NCBI GenBank assembly: GCA_046724665.1
Contig: JBKOWZ010000057.1
Location: 1 to 27,253, forward strand
DNA: 27,253 bases
Reading direction: 5' to 3'
Source of the DNA: Actinocrinis sp046724665
Lineage (GTDB): Bacteria; Actinomycetota; Actinomycetes; Streptomycetales; Catenulisporaceae
Position numbers and translations under genes: made by a program. The notes beneath the pieces are model-generated. The model was not told the origin of the DNA. It saw only the letters and a list, made by a program, of their open reading frames with translations, and did not search any database. Position 1 is the first letter of the stretch. The number at the start of each line of letters is the position of its first letter. This document shows positions 16,326 through 23,700 of this stretch, in pieces.

Positions 16326-17429
16326 TCATGGGCTCGTGCAGCTGATGTTGCTCGGCGTCTGCGAACCGTCGCCGGTACCTGTGTACCCGAAGGTCGTCGA
16401 TCCGCCACCAGCGATGGTGCCGTTGTAGGCGGCGTTCTTGACCGTGATCGCTCCGCTCGTGCCGGAGTTCACGCCGTTCCACAGGCTGCTGATGGTCTGC
16501 CCGCTGGGGAGGGTGAGGCGAACGGTCCAGCCGTTGAGCGCGGAGGCGCCGGCGTTGGTGACCGTGACGCCGGCCTGGAAGCCGCCCGGCCAGGTGTTGA
16601 CGGTCGTGTACGAGGCACTGCATCCGCTGCCGCTCGGCGGAGGACTCGACGGCGGCGGGCTCGAGGGCGGCGGGCTGCTCGGCGGCGGAGAGGACGGCGG
16701 GGGCGAGCTGGGCGGCGGCGTGTTGCCGCCGATGGTGATGTTGGAGTTGCCGCTGCTCTGGTAGCCCTCGGTGGCCAGGATCTGGTAGTTGTGCGTGCCC
16801 AGGTTCATCCCGTGGCTGGCCCACGCGTTGAAGAAGTTGCCGGTGGTGATGGTCCCGCCGGTGCGCTTGGACTGCCGCACCGCCCAGTACTGGTTGAAGG
16901 TGGCGGTGCCGATGATGGAGGGCTCGTTGTAGCGGGTCGTCTCGTAGATGTCGTAGGTGCCGCCGTCGCTGGTGACGGTGCCCTTGTAGCTGCCGGTGGG
17001 CCGGTAGGTGCCCCAGTTGTCGACGATGTAGTACTCGACGAGGGGGTTGGTGGTCCAGCCGTACAGCGACAGGTACGAGTTGCCGGAGGTGTTGAACGTG
17101 CCGGAGTACGTGACGGTGCGCGCGGCGCCGGTGCTCCAGCCAAGACCGCCGACGAAGTTGTTGACGTTGCTCCAGTTCGCGGAGTAGTTGCCGGCCGAGT
17201 TCAGGGTCATGCAGGCAGAGCCGCCGCCCGCGGTCCAGAACGAGTAGTAGTAGCCGTTGCTGGTGCCGGTCTGGCTCGAGCACACGCTGGTGGCCGCGCT
17301 GGCCGGCGCGGGCAGCACCGCCGCGGCCACGGCGAGCGCCGCGGCGGCCAGCGCGGTGCCGGCGCCACCGAGCAGCAGCCTGACTCGGGGCCGTCTACGG
17401 CCGTGCGGAGGTGCGGGATCGTCGTTCAT
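16326..17429 (-). CDS. secreted GH11 endo-xylanase with CBM2
   Basis: This 367-residue secreted enzyme has a signal peptide with an Arg-rich n-region and a long Ala-rich core ending APASA (cleavage about residue 45). The GH11 jelly-roll covers about 48-240. The nucleophile is E132 in PLVEYYIVD and the acid/base E221 in ILATEGYQS. The thumb region carries PSIIGTATFNQYW, a variant of the usual PSIxGxxTFxQYW. A linker of six PPPSS-type units (about 244-272) leads to a C-terminal CBM2 with terminal cysteines (GCSASY and NISC) and the aromatic positions WPGGF, LNGWTV and LWNG, of the cellulose-binding type. GAAGGAG lies seven bases before the ATG. It cleaves beta-1,4-xylan outside the cell while anchored to cellulose. 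It has its own promoter and shares palindromes with the GH30 gene. Confidence 0.95.
   Translation of the reverse strand: MNDDPAPPHGRRRPRVRLLLGGAGTALAAAALAVAAAVLPAPASAATSVCSSQTGTSNGYYYSFWTAGGGSACMTLNSAGNYSANWSNVNNFVGGLGWSTGAARTVTYSGTFNTSGNSYLSLYGWTTNPLVEYYIVDNWGTYRPTGSYKGTVTSDGGTYDIYETTRYNEPSIIGTATFNQYWAVRQSKRTGGTITTGNFFNAWASHGMNLGTHNYQILATEGYQSSGNSNITIGGNTPPPSSPPPSSPPPSSPPPSSPPPSSPPPSGSGCSASYTTVNTWPGGFQAGVTVTNAGASALNGWTVRLTLPSGQTISSLWNGVNSGTSGAITVKNAAYNGTIAGGGSTTFGYTGTGDGSQTPSNISCTSP
16631..16714. repeat. six-fold 15-bp repeat coding the GH11 Pro/Ser linker
   Basis: Units of the form GGCGGCGGGCTCGAC, with small changes, encode PPPSS six times. They link the GH11 catalytic domain to the CBM2. 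Copy number in such tracts can change by slippage without loss of frame. Confidence 0.7.
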
Positions 17430-17480
17430 AAGGATGCTCCTTCATCATCGAAGGCCGGACCGTGGTGTGGTGGTGGCGGC

Positions 17481-17527
17481 AGTATTGATCCGGCGCGGCG
17501 AGGTGGCAACAACTTCCGGAGAGTTGC
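17481..17527 (-). promoter_or_regulatory. GH11 promoter with overlapping inverted repeat
   Basis: On the minus strand TTGCCA (17509-17504) and AATACT (17486-17481) are spaced 17 bp, giving a leader of about 45 nt. GCAAC (17506-17510) and GTTGC (17523-17527) form an inverted repeat around a TCCGGA core (17515-17520) and overlap the -35. A regulator bound here would control initiation. Confidence 0.45.
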
Positions 17528-17668
17528 GAAAGGTCGGCACCGCCTGATGATTCACTCAGTGGCGTCAGCACTGTTCAGTAGGATTGCGTGAACGATCGAG
17601 CCCAGGTGTCGCCGATGGAAGTTTCAGCCTGCTGATCATCAGCCGCCCGGCGCGCCGAAACTTTCGGC
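17527..17668. promoter_or_regulatory. CGAAA-N-TTTCG-type sites upstream of GH11
   Basis: GCCGAAA-C-TTTCGGC (17654-17668) is a perfect 15-bp palindrome centred on 17661. A degenerate copy, GGAAGTTTC (17617-17625), is centred exactly 40 bp away at 17621. CGAAAGGTCG (17527-17536) is nearly identical to the promoter-proximal copy before GH30 (CGAAACGTCG at 27126). As I recall, GAAA-N-TTTC inverted repeats are known from Streptomyces xylanase promoters, which supports a xylan-responsive role. Confidence 0.55.
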
Positions 17669-17774
17669 ACCGTACCGCGACTTGTCCTGAAACCGACTTG
17701 CACGGTGCTTTCACGCGAGCGAGCACGCAACCCGTGCTCGCGGCGCGAGGGCGGTACAGTGGGCAATTCCGCTA

Positions 17775-17804
17775 CTGACCTGGCACGGGCCCACCACGTA
17801 CGAT
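17775..17804 (+). promoter_or_regulatory. leaderless-type promoter of the mannosyltransferase gene
   Basis: CTGACC (17775-17780) and TACGAT (17799-17804) are separated by 18 bp. The GTG start codon begins only seven bases after the -10, and no ribosome site precedes it. The transcript would thus begin at or next to the start codon, as is common in actinobacteria. Confidence 0.5.
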
Positions 17805-17810
17805 CGCGCG

Positions 17811-19328
17811 GTGGCCGAGGTCGATAAGGTCGAAGAGGTCGAAGACACAGGCAGCACTGTCAAGACTGTCAGAGGTCTGCCGATTCTGGCGCGGCTGACC
17901 GCGCCGGCCGCGAACGCGGCGGTACGCGGTTGGGCAGGCCCGCTGGCGGTCACCGGGCTCGGCGCCTGGTTGCGGTTCGCCGGCCTGGGCACGCCGCGCG
18001 ACGTGGTCTTCGACGAGGCCTACTACGTCCCACAGGCGTACGGGATCCTCCGGTTCGGCGCCGAGCACGCGGTCAGCAGCTTCGCCGACTCCCAGCTCGT
18101 CGGCGGGGACACCTCGAACATCTTCGTCTACGGCGGGCAGTTCGCGGCGCATCCGCCCTTCGGCAAGGTCCAGATCGCCCTCGGCGAGTGGCTGTTCGGC
18201 GTGAGCCCGTTCGGCTGGCGCTTCGCCGGCGCGCTGGCCGGAACGGTCTCCATCCTGCTGCTGGCCAGGATCACCAGGCGGCTGACGGGGTCCACCCTGC
18301 TCGGCTGCGTCGCCGCGCTGCTGCTCGCGCTCGACGGCCTGGAACTGGTGATGAGCCGGACCGCGATGCTCGACATCTTCGTGATGTTCTGGGTACTCGC
18401 GGCGTTCGGCTGCCTGCTCATCGACCGCGACCGAGACCGAGCCCGGCAGGGCGTGCGGTGGTGGCGGCTGGCCGCGGGCGTCTGCCTGGGCCTGGCGGTC
18501 TCGTGCAAGTGGAACGGGCTGTACTTCCTGGTCGGTTTCACTCTGTTGGCTGTCGCCTGGGACATCGCGGACCGACGCACGGTCGGTCAGGCGCTGCGAG
18601 CAGGTGTGGCGAATGTCATGGGCCTGTGGCCGATCGCTGGGTTCGCATACCTGGCGACGTGGCGAGGCTGGTTCGCCTCGAACATCGGCTGGGACAGGTA
18701 CTACGCGCAGCAGCACGGCGTGAACACCCCGGTCATCTCGTCGCTGTATTCGTGGGCGCAGTACCACCGGGAGATGTTCGACTACGGAGCCTCGCTGAGC
18801 ACGTACAACAGGTACGCGTCCCATCCCTGGACATGGCTGCTGCTCACGCACCCGGTGCGCTTCTACTACGCGGCGCCGCGCTTCGCGTAGAGCGGCTGCC
18901 AGGAGACCGCGGGCTGCGTGCAGAACGTGCTGGCCGTCGGCACTCCGGCGATCTGGTGGGCCGCGATCCCGGCGCTGGCCGTCGCGCTGGTCTGGCTGCT
19001 GTGGCGGCGCGACCGGCGGTTCGGCGCGGCGCTGGCCGGGGTGGCGGCCGGCTGGCTGCCGTGGTTCGCGTTCCCGTCCCGGACGCAGTACTTCTACTAC
19101 GCGGTCTCGTTCGAGCCCTTCCTCATCCTGACCCTGGCTCTGTGCCTCGGGCTGATCCTCGGACCGGCCGGCGCGTCGCGGCGGCGCCGGCTGACCGGCG
19201 CGTCGCTCGTGGCCGTCTACGTCATCGCCGTCGCGCTCGACTTCGCGTTCCTGGATCCGGTGCTGACCGGGCAGCCGGTATCGCCTGCCGCGTGGATTGC
19301 CAGAATGCTGATGACTTCCTGGATCTGA
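17811..19328 (+). pseudogene. pmt: protein O-mannosyltransferase (GT39), interrupted by in-frame amber codon
   Basis: The reading frame is continuous from GTG 17811 to TGA 19326-19328 except for one TAG at 18888-18890. It would code for 505 residues, normal for bacterial PMTs. The first 359 codons include the conserved acidic motif VVFDEAYYVPQA in the first external loop, AAHPPFGKVQIALGEWLFG and many transmembrane helices. After the stop the same frame continues with SGCQETAGCVQNVLAVGTPAIWW and further helices, ending ARMLMTSWI like other family members. PMTs move mannose from polyprenyl-phosphate-mannose to Ser/Thr of exported proteins. The interrupted protein would lack its last four or so helices. 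Composition is unchanged after the stop, so the change is recent, a sequencing error, or read through. CAG to TAG is the simplest single change. The next gene starts 33 bp later. Confidence 0.75.
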
Positions 19329-19353
19329 AATGCGGCGGACCGCTCGCTAGACT
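19325..19353 (+). promoter_or_regulatory. promoter of the solute-binding protein / STAND operon
   Basis: CTGAAA (19325-19330) and TAGACT (19348-19353) have a 17-bp spacer. ATG 19362 begins nine bases after the -10, so a leaderless or nearly leaderless mRNA is expected. The -35 overlaps the mannosyltransferase stop codon, so this operon need not depend on upstream transcription. Confidence 0.5.
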
Positions 19354-19361
19354 GAACCCTG

Positions 19362-20756
19362 ATGACGCGAGCCAGGACGATGATGTCGCGAGTCTGGACC
19401 GCCACCGCGATCGCCGCGCTGGCGGCGGGGTGTACGTCGCCGACGCCGGACCTCGCCGATCCGGCGAATCGCGCGGGAGCCTCCCAGACCATCGTCTGGG
19501 TCTCGAGTCCGACGCTGCGCAGTGCCAGCGACGACCTGCGACAGGTGCTCGTTGACGCGTTCGAGCAGGCCTACCCGTCGATCAAGGTGGTGCTCAGGCC
19601 GGGCGCGGACAGCACGAACCGGCTGCACGACGAGCTGAAGAGCGAACTGTCCGCGGGCTCGACGACCCCTGACGTCTACTCGGGCGATGTGATCTGGCCG
19701 GCCGAATTCGGACACGAAGGTCTGGCACTCCCGCTCGACGAGCACCTGCCCGATTCGTTCTGGAAGCAGTTCGTGCCGCCCGACAGTTCGCCTTCCGACA
19801 GTGCACTGATAAGCGCGATGAGCTATCGGCACCACATCTACGCCGTGCCCTACTTCATCGACGAGGGCTTTCTCTTCTATCGCAAGGACCTGCTCGCGGG
19901 GGCCGGGCTTGAGCCGCCGACCACGTGGGAGCAGCTCGTACAGGACTCCTTGAAACTCAAGAGCCTTGGCCAGCCGTACCAATTCGTCTGGCAGGGTGCG
20001 AGCTATGAGGGTCTGGCCTGCGTCTGGACCGAGCTGTTGGCCGACGCCATCGGCAGCGGGCCCACGGACACGGGGCAGCCGACCGAGGCGGAGATGGCGG
20101 CACGCCTCACCTCGCCGCAGGCGCTCAAAGCGCTGAGGTTCCTGCAAGGCCTTATCACCGAAGGGATTTCGCCCGCCGAGCTGACCAGCGACGAGGAGCC
20201 GCGGACCGACGAGCTCTTCGACAGCGGGCAGGCGGCGTTCCTGCGCAGCTGGGACTCCTCGTATGCGAACGCGAAGGGCTCGGCCAGCAAGATCCCCCAC
20301 GGGGACAACGTCGGCGTGATCGCGCCGCCGAACTTCGAGGGACGAGAAGGCCGCGGCTTCTCGGTGATCGGCGGCTGGAACCTGTTCATCAATCCGCACA
20401 GCCGCAATCTGGACGCGGACCTGACGTTCGTGCGATGGATGGCCGGAGAGCAGGCGCAGCGCATCGTGGGAACCCAGTTCTCTGAGATTCCCGCCAACTA
20501 CTCGGTCCGCCACAGCCTGTCGGCCGACACAGACAACCCCGTCTTCGCCGCCACCAAGTCCACCAGGACGATCAGCCGACCGTCATCGACTCCTGTCTAC
20601 ACCTGTCTCAGCAAAATCGTCTTCTCCGCGGTCCACGACGCGCTGCCCACCAGGGCGGGCGCGGTCGGATACGATCCCCAGAAAGAACTGGCGGACGCCG
20701 CGCAGGAGCTCGGCTCGGGCAAGACATGCCACCAGACTGGCGGCGTTGACCGATGA
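19362..20756 (+). CDS. orphan lipoprotein solute-binding protein (sugar ABC type)
   Basis: This 464-residue lipoprotein has a short basic n-region, a hydrophobic core and lipobox LAAGC with C24 as lipid anchor. The mature chain is a cluster-B sugar-binding protein: TIVWVSSPTL near the start, DVYSGDVIWPAEF, the hinge stretch HIYAVPYFIDEGFLFYRKDLL, and AAFLRSWDSSYANAKG with the late GFSVIGGWNLFINPHS. No permease or ATPase genes are adjacent. Its stop overlaps the start of the STAND-WD40 gene by four bases (ATGA), so the two are translationally coupled and should be made in fixed proportion. A role as ligand receptor for the downstream membrane NTPase is inferred. ATG 19362 is favoured by the promoter spacing; ATG 19383 with AGGA upstream would give a shorter signal peptide. 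The C-terminus carries two cysteines (YTCLSK and KTCHQ) that could form a disulfide. Confidence 0.85.
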   Translation: MTRARTMMSRVWTATAIAALAAGCTSPTPDLADPANRAGASQTIVWVSSPTLRSASDDLRQVLVDAFEQAYPSIKVVLRPGADSTNRLHDELKSELSAGSTTPDVYSGDVIWPAEFGHEGLALPLDEHLPDSFWKQFVPPDSSPSDSALISAMSYRHHIYAVPYFIDEGFLFYRKDLLAGAGLEPPTTWEQLVQDSLKLKSLGQPYQFVWQGASYEGLACVWTELLADAIGSGPTDTGQPTEAEMAARLTSPQALKALRFLQGLITEGISPAELTSDEEPRTDELFDSGQAAFLRSWDSSYANAKGSASKIPHGDNVGVIAPPNFEGREGRGFSVIGGWNLFINPHSRNLDADLTFVRWMAGEQAQRIVGTQFSEIPANYSVRHSLSADTDNPVFAATKSTRTISRPSSTPVYTCLSKIVFSAVHDALPTRAGAVGYDPQKELADAAQELGSGKTCHQTGGVDR

Positions 20757-23700
20757 GCATCGTCCCGACGGACCACGACGCCCAGTTCCGCAGCCTGGCC
20801 GCCCGAGCCCGCTCCGGTATCCAGAGCTGGATACGGCGGCGCGGCGGCAGCGTGTTGGGGGCCACTCCGTTCGTGCTCGTCGCCGGGATGACGGCGGCGG
20901 CGCTGTCGCCGATCGCGGTGCCCTTGCTCGGTGTCGCCGCGACCGGGGCTCTGGCCGGGTTCATCACGCAGCTCGGCAACATCGGCGCCGAGCACATCGC
21001 ACGCGTCCTGCGCGACACGGTGACCCGGCTGCGCGCCGAAGAGCAGGCAGACGTGTCCGAAGACGCCATACGCAGCCTTCTCGCGAGCCAGTTGGAGCAA
21101 GCCCTCGACGGTCCCGACGGTACCGCGGTGCGCGTCGAGATCGGTGAGTTCCTGCACGCGGTCGGCGGCGTCAGCACCGCACTCGACGCGGCGTTCCACG
21201 GCGGCGTGGAAGGGCTCTACTCGTACATCGGCGAGACGGTGCACCTGCTCAGCCAGACCTCGGAAGAGTTTCGCGCGCTGCGCCAGGACGTGCTGTCCGG
21301 ACTCGCCGTGATCCAGCGCGATCTGACCCGCATCGAGGCGGCACAGCGCGGTCAGACCGACCGCATCGAGCGGATGAGCACGCATATCGCGCTGCTGCAC
21401 CGGCAACTCGCGGTGAGCGGCGGTGCCACGCGGCCCGCGCTCGAAGGCCGGTCCGAGTCCTCGCCGGGCCAGATCCCGCAGCTCCCGGCCGAATTCACCG
21501 GGTCGGAGCCGGAGCTCTGCCCGTACCCGGGCCTCGCCGCCTTCCAGGAGAGCGACGCGGTCTGGTTCCACGGCCGCGAACGCCTCACCGCCGAGCTGGT
21601 CACCCGGCTGCGCCAGCGCTTGCAGGGCCCTTCGATGCTGATCGTCGTCGGCGCTTCCGGCGCGGGCAAGTCCTCGGTGCTTCGCGCGGGCCTGATTCCC
21701 GAGTTGGACACCGGGGCGCTGGCCGTGCCGGGCTCCGAGTCCTGGCCGCGCGAGGTGATGAAGCCGGGCCGCCATCCGCTGCGGGACCTGGCGCTGCGGC
21801 TGGCCGCCATCGCCGGGGCGGACGGCTCGACGTTCGTCGCGGCGCTCGACGACGATCCGGGCCGCACGCCGCTGCTCGTCCGCCAGGCGCTGCTGTCGGG
21901 CGATGGGCCGGCCGGCCCCGCCGCCGAAGCGGCCCCGCGCCGGTTGGTCCTGGTGATCGACCAGTTCGAAGAGGTCTTCACGCTGTGCGCGGGCGAGGAG
22001 CGCCGCCGGTTCATCGAGGCCGTATCCGCGGCGGCCGAGGGCAGCGCGGACGATCCGGCCCCGGCACTGGTCATCCTCGGTCTGCGCGCGGGCTTCGTCG
22101 AGCACTGCACCGCTCATCCCACGCTGCGGCCCGCGCTGCGCGACCAGTTCATCGTCGGCCCGATGAACATCAGCGAGCTGCATGACGCGGTCGAGCGGCC
22201 CGCGCGCGACGTCGGGCTCGTCGTCGAACCGGGTCTCGCCGACGCGATGCTCACCGACCTCGAGGCCGTCGCGTCCGGCGATACGGCCACGTACGACCCC
22301 GGCAAGCTGCCGCTGCTCGCGCACGTGCTGCGCGAGACCTGGGCGCGCAGGGAGCGCGGGCGCCTCACCGTCCGGGGGTACAGCGAGGCCGGCGGGATCA
22401 AGCGCGCGGTGGCGAAGAAGGCTGACGAGGTATACGGAAGCTTCGACGCGGACGGCAAGCGCGTGGCCCGCGTGCTGCTCGAACACCTCGTGTCGGTCCG
22501 CGCCGACGCCGAGGACACCCGCCGCCGGATGACGCGCGAGGCGCTGATCGCCGAGATCTCGCCCGACGACGCCGAGACCGCTCGGCGCGTGCTCGACCGG
22601 CTGGAGCGCGAACGCCTCGTCACGGCCGATCAGGACACGGTCCAGATCGCGCACGAGGCGCTGTTGCGGTACTGGCCGGTGTTCGGGCGCTGGCTCGACG
22701 AGCATCGCGCGTGGCTGCGCGTGTCGCAGCGGCTCACCGAGCGCGCCGGCGAGTGGAAGGGCGGCGAGCGGCATCCCGACCTGCTGCTGCGCGGGGCGCA
22801 GCTGTCCGCGGTCTACGCAGAGCTCGATGACGACCGGCGCGGCGAGTTGGGCGCGTTGGAGAGCGAGTTCCTGCAAGCCTCCGAGCGCCGGCAGACGCGT
22901 GCAGACCGCCGTCGCATCAGCCTCGCGGTCACGCTGACCGCCGTGTTCGTCGTGGCGGTCGCGCTCGCCGTGATCGCGCTGAACAACAGCGCCGCCGCCG
23001 ACCGGCAGCATGCCATCGCGCAGGCCCGGCGGCTGGCCGCCGAGGCGGACGCGCGGCGGGCCACCGATCCGGAGGTGGCGCTGCTGCTGTCCCTGGCGGC
23101 GTATCGGGTCGCGCCCGGCGACGCCGAGGCCGTCAATGGTCTGCTTTCCACCCAGACCGGCTTCTTCACGCAGCGGCTGACGCACGGTACCGGGTCGGTG
23201 AACGCGGTCGCGTACGCCCCAGGAGGCGGTTTTGTCGCCGCGGCCGACCAGGGCGGCAATGTCGTGTTGTGGGATACGGGCACGCTCAAGGCCACTGCGC
23301 CGTTGCGCGGCAAGGGCCCGTTCTACGCGGTCGCCGTCGATCCGGCCGGCAAGCTGCTGGCCGCCGGGCAGCAGGACGGCACCACGATCCTGTGGGACGT
23401 GGCGTCGCGGGAACGGCTGGCCGAGTTCAAGCACGGTCCGGACGCGATCGCCACCATGGCCTTCAGCCCGGACGGCAACACGCTGGCCACGGCCGGCTAC
23501 GACGGCACGGTCCGGCTCTGGTCGGTGCGCACCAAGAAAGAGGCCGGATCGTTCACCGTGGGCAACGGGACGATCAGCAGCGTCGCATTCAGCCCGGACG
23601 GACACCAGTTGGCCGCGGCGTGCACCGACGGCAAGACCAGGATCTGGAACCCCGCCGAGCCGGGCAGCGAGCCCGAGCGGACCTTGTCCGAACACACCGG

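Larger units (their letters stand above)
17430..17810. other. 381-bp control region between GH11 and mannosyltransferase genes
   Basis: No convincing gene is seen; the short open frames present lack ribosome sites and family features. The region holds the GH11 promoter (17481-17509), an inverted repeat over its -35, CGAAA-type motifs (17527-17668) and a leaderless-type promoter for the mannosyltransferase (17775-17804). Confidence 0.6.

Noticed and set aside
17575..17778. Two overlapping small open frames of about 63 residues on opposite strands
   Set aside because: There is no ribosome site, family feature or convincing codon pattern. They cover the palindromic control region.
18860..18930. 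Frameshift as the cause of the split mannosyltransferase
   Set aside because: Both parts are in the same frame and sequence similarity continues right across the TAG, so it is a nonsense codon and not an indel.
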